Counted from the first letter of the stretch, positions 10,006 to 21,025 are shown. The stretch is DNA of 26,273 bases from Cercozoa sp. M6MM (GCA_040357565.1 JBDODJ010000150.1); one strand, 5' to 3'. The notes: a model not told the origin generated them from the letters alone. Program-made: numbers and translations.

Positions 10006-11612
10006 ATGTTAGAGCAATTGGAACAAGGTGAGTTGGGAGGCGCTCTCAAGAGTCTCCTGGCTCGACTGGTATCTCTTTTTTGCGTGGTTCGCGGACGAAC
10101 GATGGGTTCCAAATGTGCAGGAAACGGAGAGTGCAGAGACTATCGTGACACAAGTAGAACAGCGTCACATAGAACTCGATGCACAGGTACTCGTTCACAG
10201 TACTCCAACACGCTGATGTGGATGGTGCGTGCTTTGTGTGCAGATCAAGCAGCACTGCGATCGGCAGCTGGGCGACTTCTTTGCCACGCTGGAGCACCTG
10301 GCCACTGGCCATCGACGTGTGCGATCGCGTAAGGATGCCTGTGCATGTGTATGCAGATGCATGTTGTGCATATGCGTATACACGTGTGTGCATGTGTACA
10401 GTGCGGTCAGCTATCGATGGAGAGGTCGACCGGGTGCGTCGCGATGCCTTGCAGGCACTCGATGTTGCCAACTCCTTGTCAGGTACTCTCAGTGGCGCAT
10501 GCAGGGCCAAGACACACGCATCAGACTCAAGCATACTTGTGTGAGCGCAGAGGCGACCGAGCGCGTGCGGCACATCCGGCGCCTGCGTGGGGTGATTTCC
10601 AATGCGGCACGAGTGGCACATCAGGTACATTGACTCACTGCTCCACGGAATAGAGCCACGGGGCCAGTGACCAGTCGATTCTACTGCTTGTGTCGACAGG
10701 TGTGCACGGCCAGGACACTGATCGAGCAGCGGCAGTACTTTGCGGCGCTACGTGCGCTTCGACTCCTCAGCGGCCGTGTCGACTCACTCGCACGCCTGAC
10801 GGTTCGGGTCATCTGTGTGACTGAGGGACTGGTGATGTTATGACTGTGTGACGGTTACTGTGTGTACTCACAGACAGAGAGACGGTTCGTGCGGCACATG
10901 CGCCGCTTGCTGCCGGTGCTGCACGCGCGTCTGCTGGAGCGAGTGTCCGCCGACCTGGCGCTGTGGCATCAGACCTGTCAGGAGAAACTGGTTGTGCTGG
11001 GCAAGACGGCCATGTCGTCGCATGGTACACAATTGGACTGACTCTAAATACAGTACATACTGCTGTCCAACTGTCTCGACTGTACTGACTGTCTGTATTC
11101 AGGCAAAGAGAAGCAAGAGCGAGTGCTGGCCATTGCAGAGATCTCTCTGGCGCCGCTCTTTCAGGCTACCAAGGTACTCATTGCCCACGTCCCTCGTTGA
11201 CTCACTGACTCAGACTCACTGATTGACGGTGTGGGTATGTGTCTGTGTGTATGTGTGACAGGTTGCACATGCCATGAACAAGGTGTCGTCGTTCAAGCTG
11301 GAGTTCGCACGCAGGGTGTCTCCTTGTCGCTACTGCTGTTGTGGAGAGTGAGGGTCCAAATGGCCTGGTGTTACTGATAGGCGGCCGAGCGACAGGAACG
11401 GTTACTCCACTGCAATGTCTCCGTGCGTGTCTCGGACGGTACCCCTGTTCCTTGCAGATAGTACGTGCGCACCCATATGAATATGTTCAGACAACTATCG
11501 GCAGTTTGGAAGCACTGCTGCCGGTGTGCCAACCCTCAAAATGAGCATCTGGCTTCAGGCTCTGTGTGGTCACTTTCTGGTACACATGTCCGCTTCGATC
11601 AACGGACGCTAT

Positions 11613-11665
<53 letters not shown>

Positions 11666-14051
11666 CCTCTCGGCCGTGGCAGGCTCTGACTTGAGCGCTG
11701 TCTCGCAGGCGCAACTACAGGTACTAAAGGAGGGGATACGGGGTGGGGTTAAATGAGGTTTAAGGGTAAGAGAAGGGTGGTACTATTGTTTGGGGGTGGA
11801 TCAGGACTGGTGGCACAAAGCCGAGCTGTGTCGCCGGTTTGCTTCGCTGCTGGACAACTCGGAGCCCAGTGAGACCGAGTCCGACCTCGCTTGCACCTTT
11901 TTCCTCCTCAGTGGGTACAGTACCCCGTATGTACAAACTGGACACCTGCGTGATTGCTTTTGTAGCCCCTTTGTCTGATGCTTGTCTCGTGTACAGTGTG
12001 ACTCTGCGATTGAAGGAATTCGCGAAAACTGTCTCTCGCATTTTCGTTTTTCCGGCGCCACTTTTGCTTGTTCGTTTTTTTCTTGTTTTCTCCTTTTTCT
12101 CTCGTTTTTTCTTTTTAATTTTGTTTTTTAAACAGAACAAAGAGGATTTTTTCTTAAACGCACGACAAAGATTAGTGGAACTGCGATCGGCGATATTCGA
12201 TTCGAGGTACAGAGACTTGGATGCGCTGGTACAGGTGGACGTACAGGGCGTTTTGTAGGGTGCGACAAGCGCTGTCAGGTGCCAAACTGGATGGCACAGT
12301 TCCCGTCGGCTCTGTTGGCGAAGTATAATTCGGAACTGAAATGGACATGTGCTGGGTCTGTTATGGGCGATGTGTCTCTCTCAGCGAGACAAATGGCAGA
12401 AACTCGGACTTACAGAGCTTCATTTCAGTCCGTGCGGTAACACACCGTCACTTGGGTTCGGAGAAATACGAGATATTTGTTTATCTTTCTTCTTATGTTT
12501 TGCAGTACCTCTGCTGCTGGCGGAGGTTCGTGGTGCACTCAATGACATGCACAATACGTGTATTATGCACGATGCGCGTTTGGACAACTTGCTCCCGTCT
12601 GCACTGTACTTGTCCAGTTGTACGCATGAAACTGAAATTGTGTCTCGGCTCAACGTTGGCGATTTTGTGCAGCATGGCGAAACTGGCAACCTCGCTGTGT
12701 GCCAGTCTGCGTCGATTACAGCACAGTGTACCATACCAGCCCCTCCTGTGAACAAAGAGTTGACACAAATATCTTTCTTCTCAGGTCGGAGTCAAAAGCA
12801 ACCTCACAGCGACTGCACAAGTGTTGCAGGACGCCATAGCACTCCGACAAGGGGTGAGTTTGTTGTTTTATATCTTCTGTTTCGTGTTTCAACGTGTGGT
12901 ATTTTTGCAGCTTGAGAAAGCTCGTTCTTTTGTGTTGAAACTCGAGTTCGGTTCAGTGGAGTACTTCTTGCCGTTGTTGTTAAGGGTGCTTGTGTAACCT
13001 ATTCTTGTGCTGTGTTTAGACCAAAGGATGCTGGTGAGTGCGAGGCGGCACGCCGCGCGCACCGGCGGTTGGACACCGCGCTGACTCAACTGGCCCGCGT
13101 GAGAGACGACATGCAAGACGCCTTGTTCGCCTTGATGACGGCCAAGATGCTAGACGCCACAGCGCTTGCCTTCTTTCAGCAAGGTGAGAACCATACTATT
13201 TGCCATAAGAAAAACACAGTCTCTGTAGGTCTCAATGAAACCTGGTGTCACTTCCAAAGCGAGCAAGACGCTCTGTCAGATGCCGCCATAATGTACTGCC
13301 TTTGTACGTGCATATATGTGTTTGCCAACTTGTGTGCGGTCTGACAGGTCGATTTCGATGCTGGTGCAGACGTTGCCAGTGACGCTGCCGAACGCGTCGC
13401 ACTCGCTGCAGCGTGCTTTGCTGTTCACTTGCTGCACACAACTCTCGGAGCACCTGTTGTCCGAAGTGCTCTGTGCCGAGCAGCAGCCGTATTGAACCTA
13501 TACCCCCGTCTCTTCACCACCTTTACCCCTTCCCTATGTTCAGAAAACCACCACCGCTGTCGGTTTGCGGCGCGAGCGATTTTGCGCTCTTTGTCAAGGC
13601 ACTGCTGTCAGCACTACGCGAGGCCATCTACGCTGCCTTCCCCGCGGATGCCGAAGAGACCAACGACGCTGTTGATGATGCGATGACCGAGCTCCGGCAG
13701 ACTGCGCTCTTGTTCTCGGTACTTGGCGTTTGACCCCGCCTGGTTGTTTTGAAAGGCGTGTGCTCAGACTGACGAATGGGTGGATGAGTCCATGGCTTGG
13801 CTGCGCGACCCTCGCTTTTCGCACGTGCGACCGGACCGCGTGCTGGCTGTACGTCCTCAATGCTCTGTGTACAGTGGCGTTTTTGCAACGTCTTTTTCGT
13901 ACAGGTCGCCTCGCGTTGGCGATTGCTCGGCCGCTTCGCCAGTGTGCAGCACGCGCCAGCTTCGGTGCCACCCGAGCTGTTGCGGCTCAAGTCGCGTTCG
14001 CTTGAGCGTCTTGTGCGCGAGCTGCGCGAGCACGGCAGCTCCGGGCACTAA
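10006..14051 (+). CDS. SEC15: exocyst complex component Sec15 (EXOC6)
   Basis: Subunit of the exocyst that links Rab GTPases on secretory vesicles to plasma-membrane tethering. Exons: 10006-10027, 10137-10186, 10244-10328, 10411-10482, 10551-10624, 10700-10801, 10874-11024, 11103-11173, 11262-11315, 11664-11720, 11805-11914, 11997-12030, 12136-12234, 12270-12323, 12385-12436, 12506-12605, 12673-12727, 12785-12853, 12911-12972, 13020-13183, 13229-13307, 13348-13488, 13544-13718, 13768-13848, 13905-14051. They total 719 codons plus TAA; human EXOC6 is about 800. Collinear matches: RQYFAALRALRLL with the RYYSALKTMEQLE segment; LALWHQTCQEKLVVLGKTAM with LKDFLESIRKHSDKIGETAM; LDNLLPSAL+MAKLATSLCASL with IDDMLRKSTNLLLTRTLSSCL; KDAGECEAAR with FKDARHAAEGE; ELRQTALLF with DLRQLLDLF; FSHVRPDRVL near the end. 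Similarity is modest, but the order holds throughout. The first exon (MLEQLEQ) is the weakest part. Confidence 0.85.
11615..11660 (+). repeat. (GT)n microsatellite in SEC15 intron
   Basis: Uninterrupted TG dinucleotide run ending directly at the TAG acceptor before the ILSAVAGSDL exon. Confidence 0.97.
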
Positions 14052-14192
14052 ATTTGGTTCATTTCTTTCGCTTTCTTTGAATAATCCGCCTCCGCCAGGC
14101 TTAAGTGTTGACGTGAGATTGTCAATTTGTTGTGAAGACAACGACTAAGGAAGAACGACAAGGCGTTTAATTTAGTGTTCGTTCGACGTCGC

Positions 14193-14198
14193 AATAAA
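14193..14198 (+). terminator. putative SEC15 poly(A) signal
   Basis: AATAAA lies about 140 bases after the SEC15 stop codon, a usual distance for a 3' processing signal. No downstream GU-rich element was verified. Confidence 0.45.
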
Positions 14199-14614
14199 CC
14201 GAAAGATATCAGAAGAGAGAAGGTTACTCTCCAAGATAGGGCCGTCGTTACAGTTGAGAGTGTTGAGAGGTTGTTCAAAGACAAACAAAAAGAAAACCCT
14301 CTTGCCTGCTCAAGGTAGAGCAAGTCAGAAAGAAAACCTCTGCCTGGTAATTTTAGAGTGGCGAGCAGCTCGAAACTGCCCTCTCCAGACACCAAGGTAC
14401 CTCAAAGGATACCGTGCTTGTTGGCCCCGAAGCAACCGACTTGCTCTACCTAGAGCACAAGCTAGGCAACAGTCAATTGCTAAGTTACCAGCTCTCAGCC
14501 TTAGAAAAACACCTCAATTCATATTTGGCATGACTGATGGGTGCTTGCTTCCCTGCGGAGCAAGAAAGTTTAGTTAGCCGAGTAGGTAGTTTGGTGTTGA
14601 CAATAACATAAGGA

Positions 14615-14725
14615 CAACATCAGCGGGTCAGAAACGTTTACTCTCTACAGTCGAGCACCATCACGAAAACGAAGGGGGCCCCTCGCCTGTTTTTGACGGC
14701 GGACGTTTCTGACCCGCTGATGTTG
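14615..14725. repeat. hairpin element with perfect 23-base inverted ends
   Basis: Bases 14615-14637 (starting CAACATCAGCGGGTC) are the exact reverse complement of 14703-14725. The 65-base interior also folds on itself in part (AAAACGAAGGGG against CCCCTCGCCTGTTTT around a GGGGCCCC centre). The structure fits a very short MITE-like element or a large cruciform. No target-site duplication is visible next to the arms. Confidence 0.75.
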
Positions 14726-15634
14726 ACGGCCACTGGGGCGTTACTCTTGGCACCTGAGCGCAGTGACGACCTACGGCCAGTGGCCGACGGAGCCACCGGC
14801 ATGATGCCGACTACTCATACCGTGTGATGATCGACCATGATCGCACTGATGAGTCGGTCCGATCACGTCACGTGCCATCATCCAGATACCACGCGGACAC
14901 TCACGAGCGCACTCCAGCTCCGTAGCCCACGTTCGTCCCCGTCGTGTTCCCTACGTGCGCAGTCTTTGAACGTAGTGCCCGCCACACGCGAGTCATACAG
15001 GTAGAGCGGGTTTCCCAATCCCGATTTTTGCTTGGTGGGGCGGTTACTCAACTCCAGTGCGTTTTTTTTTTTGACTTTCCCAGAAACCAATTTTCTACTA
15101 ACAGCGCTGTCAATTACGGTTAATTGGTTTTGTGCTGTGCGTGCTGTGTGCTGTTTGGGCTTGGTGCCGTTTCCTGTTGCAGTACTTTTGATCATTTTAT
15201 GTGCAGACCCTTTTTTGCTCGATCACAGTTGGTCAGTAACTCTGACTTGAGCGATCTCTGACTGGATTGTATCAGCTGGATCTTGCAAAGCACATTGCTC
15301 GCTGTTCGGGACACCAGCATTTCGCTCCAATCACCCTAAGGTATCTGGCACCGGCATTGGACCGCCTCACCGGCAGAGCCCGATCTCTGCTCACGGTTTG
15401 TTTGTTGCCCCCTCTTGTTTTTGGTTGTGGTCCCGTCCCAGACCGACACACACACGGTGCACGCGTGTGTCTTTTGGGCAGGTGTTTCGCGTGAGTTAGC
15501 GTTTGATGTCACAAGTGTCGTCGTAGTGTGTCTTGTCCCGTTCCTGTCTTTTCGTCTCCAGAACCGTCCGTGTCTCATCAAGCGCACAACAGTCACACAG
15601 TCTAAATTCCGTCAACCTACAGTAACATATCACA

Positions 15635-15912
15635 ATGTCGTCCAACCCAAGCGACGTTCCTCAGGTAGAAAATAGTGTTTTTCTGATGCGAAGGCTCTTC
15701 GCCACTTATGTACAGAGAAGTAGATACCTCAAGGTGTATATGTGAGTAGCCGCGTCAGTCCCAGCCGTCGTCGTCCTCCATGTCAACAAACAAGCCGCCA
15801 TCACCGCCGCAGCCGATCGTAGCAGGCGCAGGTACTGCGCCTGCGGTACCGGCGCTGCCGCCGGTGCCTTCCGTCCCTATCGCCGGCATTGTGCAGCCGC
15901 CTGCTCCGCCTG

Positions 15913-15996
<84 letters not shown>

Positions 15997-18692
15997 CTGA
16001 GCTAGAGGAAGAGCTTGTGCAATTGCAGATCATGCCGCAGGTGATCGAGAGAGTACTCGAGCAGCCGTTGTCAAGCGACCCGCAGGTGCTGGCCACTGAG
16101 GCCGACTTGCCGGCTGAGACACCGGCGCCTGTGCCAGCTGCCGTGGCCGGCCAGGTGGTTGCTGCGACTCAGGCGAGTCCCAGTCTGAACGCGAACCCCA
16201 ACGCGCCAAACGAGCAGTCGCAGTCGCCGCCCGAGCAGTCAGCCACTGTGACCGGCGATGCGCCGCCCTACCCGACTGCTACGCGAGCGGCGGCACCGCT
16301 GGTCACCTACTCGGACGGTCGTCTGTCCTACCGCGATCCCGTCGAGTATCCGTTCGCGTGTCCTGTCTGCAAGAACCGTTTTCGGTAGTCCGCCTTTTCT
16401 CTCTGTCTCGTGTCCTAGGTATCTCATGCCAACACGTGTGTTGTGTGCAGACGGAAGCAGCACCTTCAGCGACACATGCAGCGTCACCAGGAGCGCTGCT
16501 ATGAGTGCAAGCGCTGCCACCGACGCTTCAATGACATCAGGTAGCCCTGCTTTGGCTTGAATCGACCCCGTCACTCCAGTCACCTGTATCCGCGTGTGTA
16601 GCAACTGGGGCCGCCATGCCACCAACTGCGACTCGCGTCTGCTGTGTCCCTTCCTTGGGTGCAAGTTCGAGGCCTCGTGCCGCCGCCTGCTGCGCTCACA
16701 CATGAGCACGCACCGTCGGCCGCGCTACTCGGTGATGCCGCAGGTGCGTTCGCTTGTCTCATTTTCTGTGTGTGTTATGCGTGTGCGTGTGTGTGTGTGT
16801 GTGTGTATTGTGTGTGTGTGCGTGTGATGCCACAGGAGATCTACTCTGGAGTCAACCTGGCGCGTGCGGCGCAGGTGCCGTTGATGCAGCAGCTTAGCGG
16901 ACTCTCGGGTCTCGGTCTCCTGCAGGCCAATCTGCTCGGACTGTCGCACGGCCCGATGAACGCTCTGCAGCACCTGGGTACTCTCACTGTCCCTACTTTA
17001 CACTTCTGTGTTGTTCCTGTATTGGTTATGTGTGGACACATGTCTGTGCATGTGGGCAGGTGCACTAAACTCGCTGTCGTCGCTAGGTCTGACTGCGCCG
17101 CTTCTGAGCCCGACGGCGCTGAACACGCCGCTGACGGCGACAGCCGTGACAGCGGCAGCCAGTACGCGGATGGTGGGCACGCTGGGCAGTCCGAGTCTCG
17201 GCAGCGCCGGCAGTGACTTAACAGGCGCAAGTGTGGCCACCGCTACCTCTGCCGCTTCGGCCGCGCAGAGTGGCGACAAGCTGCCGCACCGCGCGGCCAC
17301 GAGTATCATGTCGGCACTGCAGCGCGACGTCGGCCGCGTCCTGGGCCGCAAGAGTCCGACTCGTACCTTCCTCTGTCACTGTGTTGGGTGTAGTGTGTAC
17401 TGGTATGTGTTTGATGACAGGCCCGACCGGCAACGAGAGTCCTTTGCACGGCGACGGTGACTCTGAGTTCGACGTGCTCAGCGTCAGCAGCGACGACGAA
17501 CCGCCGCGCAAGCGGCAGAAGGTCTCACCGGCCCTTCAGGTACACACGCATCCTGGGTTCTAATGTATCGGAGGCATCTTTGAGAGTGTCTATAGGCGCA
17601 TAAAGCGTCGCTCTCGCCCTTGCTGCCGGCATCGGTGGCCACGGTACAGAACACTGCGGAGGCTGCCGAAGGCAGCAGCAACGACACTGCTAAGTTGCAG
17701 TCGCCCGTGGCGTCCTTGCTGCAGGTAGACCACCTCCCTTCCACCGATGTGTACCTTGTGTGTGCCTGTATGTATGCGCGTTGTGTGCAGATGCAAAGTA
17801 ACGGCTCGGAGCAGTTGTCGACGTCGCTGGTGCGTACATTTTTGTCGGCGTTTAGCGAGTCTCCTGTCGGCATGTCGGACACTGTGACTGTGTGTTATTC
17901 TGTATACCTGGCCTATCTGTATCTACACGTGTTTGTGTACGGTTGTGTATGTCTATCACAGTCGCAGTGGCCGGGCATGTCGTGGTCGGCGCGTGTGGAG
18001 GCGCTGGTGCAGGCCGGCGTGGCACCGCGCGGTGTCGAGCTGCTGCTACGACACCTGCGAGCTACCGAGGCCAGCACGGCCGGCGATGCCGTTTCATCGC
18101 CGATGTCGGCGCCGATTCCTGGTGCCGCCGCTGTTCCTGGAAGTCAACAGCAGATGCAGCAGGACAAGGCCGACGTCAATGTGCTCATGGTGGTGAAGCG
18201 AGGCGCGCACTCGTACAGCGTGCCGGTGTCGCAACTTCACGTCGACGCTGGCGAGAACTCGCTACAGCGACTGCAGCTGGACCTGCGTCGGTACCTTTTT
18301 AATCTGCCTTACGTGTGTGTCTGATACGTGTGTGTGTGCGCTCATAGAGCCATCCAGCGGTCCATGCAGGGTGAGGCGTCGCTTCTGCTGCAGCAGCAGC
18401 AGCAACAGCAACAGCTTCTGGCCAGTCTGCAGGCACAGGTACCGTGTGTAGTTTGGCAGAGTCGATGATGTACGTGCACTGGGGTGTGCAGTTGCTGCAG
18501 GCGCAGCAGACGCAGTCGCAGGCCAAGCACTGGCTGGCACTCATGCAGCAGCAGCAGCAGCAGACATCGAGTCCTGCTGGTACGCAGCAGCAGCTACAAC
18601 AACAACAACAGCAGCAGCAGCAGCAGCAGCGACAACAGCAGCAACAACAACAGCAACAACAACAACAACAACAACAACAGACGCAGCAGTAG
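15635..18692 (+). CDS. C2H2 zinc-finger protein with nuclear localisation signal and polyglutamine C-terminus
   Basis: Probable nuclear DNA- or RNA-binding protein; no named family recognised. Exons: 15635-15664, 15750-16384, 16451-16540, 16602-16743, 16836-16977, 17060-17362, 17421-17539, 17596-17724, 17791-17829 (or to 17883), 17962-18290, 18348-18438, 18492-18692, about 749 residues. Three adjacent fingers: CPVC-x12-HMQRH, CKRC-x12-HATNC (a C2HC variant) and CPFLGC-x12-HMSTH. Then an Ala/Ser/Thr/Leu-rich low-complexity stretch, an acidic patch followed by PPRKRQKV (likely NLS, about 17500), a segment SARVEALVQAGVAPRGVELLLRHLRA, and a glutamine-rich tail. The start at 15635 (MSSNPSDVPQ) splices in frame to PRQSQPSSSS and on to the alternative Met at 15780. 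The CT tract in exon 2 may be an extra intron. Confidence 0.82.
15915..15992 (+). repeat. (CT)n tract, coding (Leu-Ser)n or intronic
   Basis: About 78 bases of pure CT. Read through, it encodes a Leu-Ser repeat. However, it is preceded by CCT|GTAC at 15912 and followed by CTAGAG|GAA at 16007, which would define a 96-base intron in phase 0. Both readings keep the frame. Confidence 0.9.
16779..16827 (+). repeat. (TG)n microsatellite in zinc-finger gene intron
   Basis: Interrupted GT/GC run within the intron 16744-16835, ending shortly before the CACAG acceptor. Confidence 0.9.
18596..18688 (+). repeat. CAA/CAG trinucleotide repeat coding for polyglutamine
   Basis: In-frame mix of CAA and CAG codons at the end of the zinc-finger gene, broken by one Arg codon, then TQQ and the stop. 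The mixture of two codons means this is more than a simple slipped CAG run. Confidence 0.95.
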
Positions 18693-19414
18693 CATACAAC
18701 AACAGCAACAACAGCATCACATACACACAACCAAACAACACACCGACAGAGTGTCAACACAACACGTCGTCCATCTATCCTGTCCTTCCTCCATCGTGTC
18801 CCGTCTGTCGTGCGGTATGGCCGTTTGTGTATGCGGTGTCTCTTGGTCTTGTGGCCCTCTTCCCTTATTCCCGCGCTTTTCCATTCTCAGCATCAACACA
18901 CGCAATCGTCGCAACATAGCCGTCTCTTTTTGTTCCTGTCCTTTCTCGTCAAAAGCAACCTGTCGCTGCTGCTTGGCCTGGCCACTCGGCAAACAAACAT
19001 CAAACGCGCCTGTACGCGCACGACACACGTCATGTGTCGCTCGTGTCCTGGTCGCTGTAACTGACCAAATCCCCAGTCGTCTCTCATGTCACAAGATTCG
19101 TTTGGGCTGTTCATTATTGACTTTTTAAGTATCAAATCGAAAATTACTTCGTACCGTCAGGGCGGTCATTGGCCTCCGGTTGTGCATTCAGTAGAATGTT
19201 GCGCACGGTGATACTCAGTCGGTCATGACTCCCCATCGACCACTCGTCAGCGCGGACGATCAAATCTGAACCATTGGATTGTGGAAGTCGCTCGGTCAAC
19301 TTACCGTCGCGTATCCCGTGCATCCTCCTCAGGCAGAAACCTTGCATAGTTCAGAGTTGTGCAGACTTTACTAGCACTGAAAACTAACTAACTCAGTTCG
19401 CTCGTTCTCACAAG
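18693..19414. other. convergent intergenic region zinc finger / HSD17B10
   Basis: 3' flanks of two converging genes. No family is recognised. A 67-codon ORF on the minus strand (19144-19347) looks somewhat protein-like but has no supporting context. No canonical AATAAA was seen for either gene. Confidence 0.5.
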
Positions 19415-20804
19415 CTACATGGCAGCCATGCGCAAAGCACCATCGAGACGAATCGTCTCGCCGTTGAGATAGCCTGTACACAGACGTATCTTTTGTGAGA
19501 GGAGGGGTAGAGGACAAAGGAAAAATGCATACTGTTGCGGAAGATGTGCAGCACGAGCTGCGCAAACTCATTGGGCTCGCCGAGACGGGCTGGATAAGGC
19601 ACCTGCAGGAGGGTAGGTAAGGGTAGGGTACAAGTGGTACAACAGAGATATACCTGCTGGGACAGCGAGTCCTGTGCAGGTTGCGGCAGACCCTTGAGCA
19701 GCGGCGTGCCCATGATGCTACAGTACCCTCATACACAGTACCAACATGGTGCAAGCTGGAGGAACACTACCCAGGTGCAATGGAGACCACGCGGATGGCG
19801 ACACGTGCCAGGTCACGTGCCAGTGGCAGTGTCATGCCAACCACTGAGTTTCAGGGGGGGAGGGGGGGGGAGGGGGGTAAAGGGATAAAAGAAGAAACGA
19901 GGGGGTACCGCCGCCTTTGGAGGCCGAGTAGGCGGCCTGGCCGATCTGACCATCGAAGGCGGCCACCGAGGCCACGTTGACAATGACGCCTCGCTCGCCG
20001 TCCTCGCTCTCTGCGCACGTGCCTCCACGTGGCAGAGTGACCACGTGGCGACCCAGGTGATCTTGTGGATGACCCCACGGTCAACCCAGTGAGCACGTGG
20101 GAAAGGTACCGCATGTGTTGTCGGCCATGGCACGCGCGGCCAGTCGCAGCACGTTGAAGCTGCCGAGCAGGTTGATGCGCACGACTTTGTCGAAGTGCTG
20201 CAGCGAGTGCACCTTATTGCGACGGTTCAGCACTGGTCACGGGGGAGGGTCAGTCAGGGTCAGTATATATAACAATATATATAGATATATATATATATAT
20301 AACTATATATATATATATATCTATATACTACTGCATATATAAAAATAGATATGTACATAACTATCAAGAATGCATAGGTCAGTTTACCTCGGCAGGGCCA
20401 GGCCACGCCGGCGCAGTTTACGACGCCGTGCTGGAGATTCAAACGTGTTCGTCCCCCCGCCTCCCGTTGATACAAGAAACGGTACAAGAGCGCCGAACTT
20501 GGTAACGGCATCGTTGATAGCTTGTTGCACCTGTCATTAGTCAATCAGTGAAACCATCAGTCAGCCCAACGGGACCGAATGTGCACGTGCATACCTCCGT
20601 CTCACTGCAGACGTCTGCCTTGACGTAAAGTACCTGTCAGTACCAGTAGGAGTACACGTGTGTCAGATAGTGTGTCGACTGGGAGAAACGTCAGTTCGGC
20701 ACCTGGTCGGGAAACTCGGCCTGCAGTGCCTCGCCCTTGTCGGCATCGAGATCGATCACCAGCACATTGGCCTGCCCTCACAATCACCTTGCATATCAAT
20801 ACTT

Positions 20805-20863
<59 letters not shown>

Positions 20864-21025
20864 GAGTGTGTGCACCTTGCTGGCGAGTAGTGCACGCGAA
20901 GTAGCCTCGCCCAGTCCACTGGCGCCTCCAGTCACGACAACCGTCTACATGCTCACCCGCGTGGACGCAACACAACAATTTACATTGTAGTCCCAACACA
21001 AGTGTACCTTGCCTTCCAACTTCAT
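19415..21025 (-). CDS. HSD17B10: 3-hydroxyacyl-CoA dehydrogenase type 2 (short-chain dehydrogenase)
   Basis: NAD-dependent short-chain dehydrogenase acting on 3-hydroxyacyl-CoA and steroid substrates; in animals mitochondrial and also part of RNase P. Exons, 5' to 3': 21008-21025, 20876-20944, 20703-20771, 20595-20633, 20486-20530, 20388-20430, 20110-20232, 19909-20010, 19771-19843, 19654-19717, 19533-19602, 19415-19473; 257 codons plus TAG against 261 residues in human. Features: [14 protein letters not shown] (NAD loop, TGxxxGxG), VLVIDLD (cofactor Asp), [46 protein letters not shown] with catalytic Ser and Yxxx[43 protein letters not shown]. All are diagnostic of this family. The N-terminus is very short with no obvious mitochondrial presequence. 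Twelve exons for so small a protein is notable. Confidence 0.96.
20011..20109 (-). repeat. HSD17B10 intron with CACGTG units and CACGTGCGCAG acceptor
   Basis: In gene sense it starts GTACCTTTCCCACGTG, carries several CACGTG boxes and GTGGTCACT/GGGTTGACC words, and ends GGCACGTGCGCAG. It matches introns of REV3 and PSD in orientation and in its last bases. Confidence 0.85.
20262..20342. repeat. (TA)n tract in HSD17B10 intron
   Basis: Imperfect TA dinucleotide array inside the intron between exons 6 and 7. Strongly self-complementary. Confidence 0.95.
20807..20862. repeat. (AC)n microsatellite in HSD17B10 intron
   Basis: Pure AC run inside the intron between exons 2 and 3. Confidence 0.97.

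Larger units (their letters stand above)
14052..15634. other. intergenic region SEC15 / zinc-finger gene
   Basis: Holds the SEC15 3' end and the leader of the zinc-finger gene. It contains an AATAAA at 14193-14198, a long hairpin at 14615-14725, and a 12-base inverted repeat (AGGTAGAGCAAG at 14313 against CTTGCTCTACCT at 14440). A coding-like stretch at about 15277-15399 (LDLAKHIARCSGHQHFAPI...) flanked by CAG and GT is unassigned and may be a leader exon or a small gene. Confidence 0.5.

Noticed and set aside
10028-10216. Alternative SEC15 first exon reading through from 10028
   Set aside because: It lacks an ATG in frame; the ATG at 10006 spliced to 10137 keeps the frame and gives a plausible coiled-coil start.
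11465-11714. ORFs encoding long Val-Cys or His-Thr alternations over (GT)n tracts
   Set aside because: They are translations of a dinucleotide repeat inside a SEC15 intron. The same applies to the tracts at 20807, 21849 and 26231.
14878-15195. 105-codon minus-strand ORF (DSRVAGTTFKDCARREHDGDE...)
   Set aside because: Composition is protein-like, but I could not match a family or find consistent flanking exons; left uncalled.
16725-16973. Minus-strand ORF with His-Thr repeat across a zinc-finger gene intron
   Set aside because: Shadow of the TG microsatellite and the following exon.
18299-18760. Minus-strand ORF with long cysteine runs opposite the CAG repeat
   Set aside because: Antisense shadow of the polyglutamine codons and exons of the zinc-finger gene.
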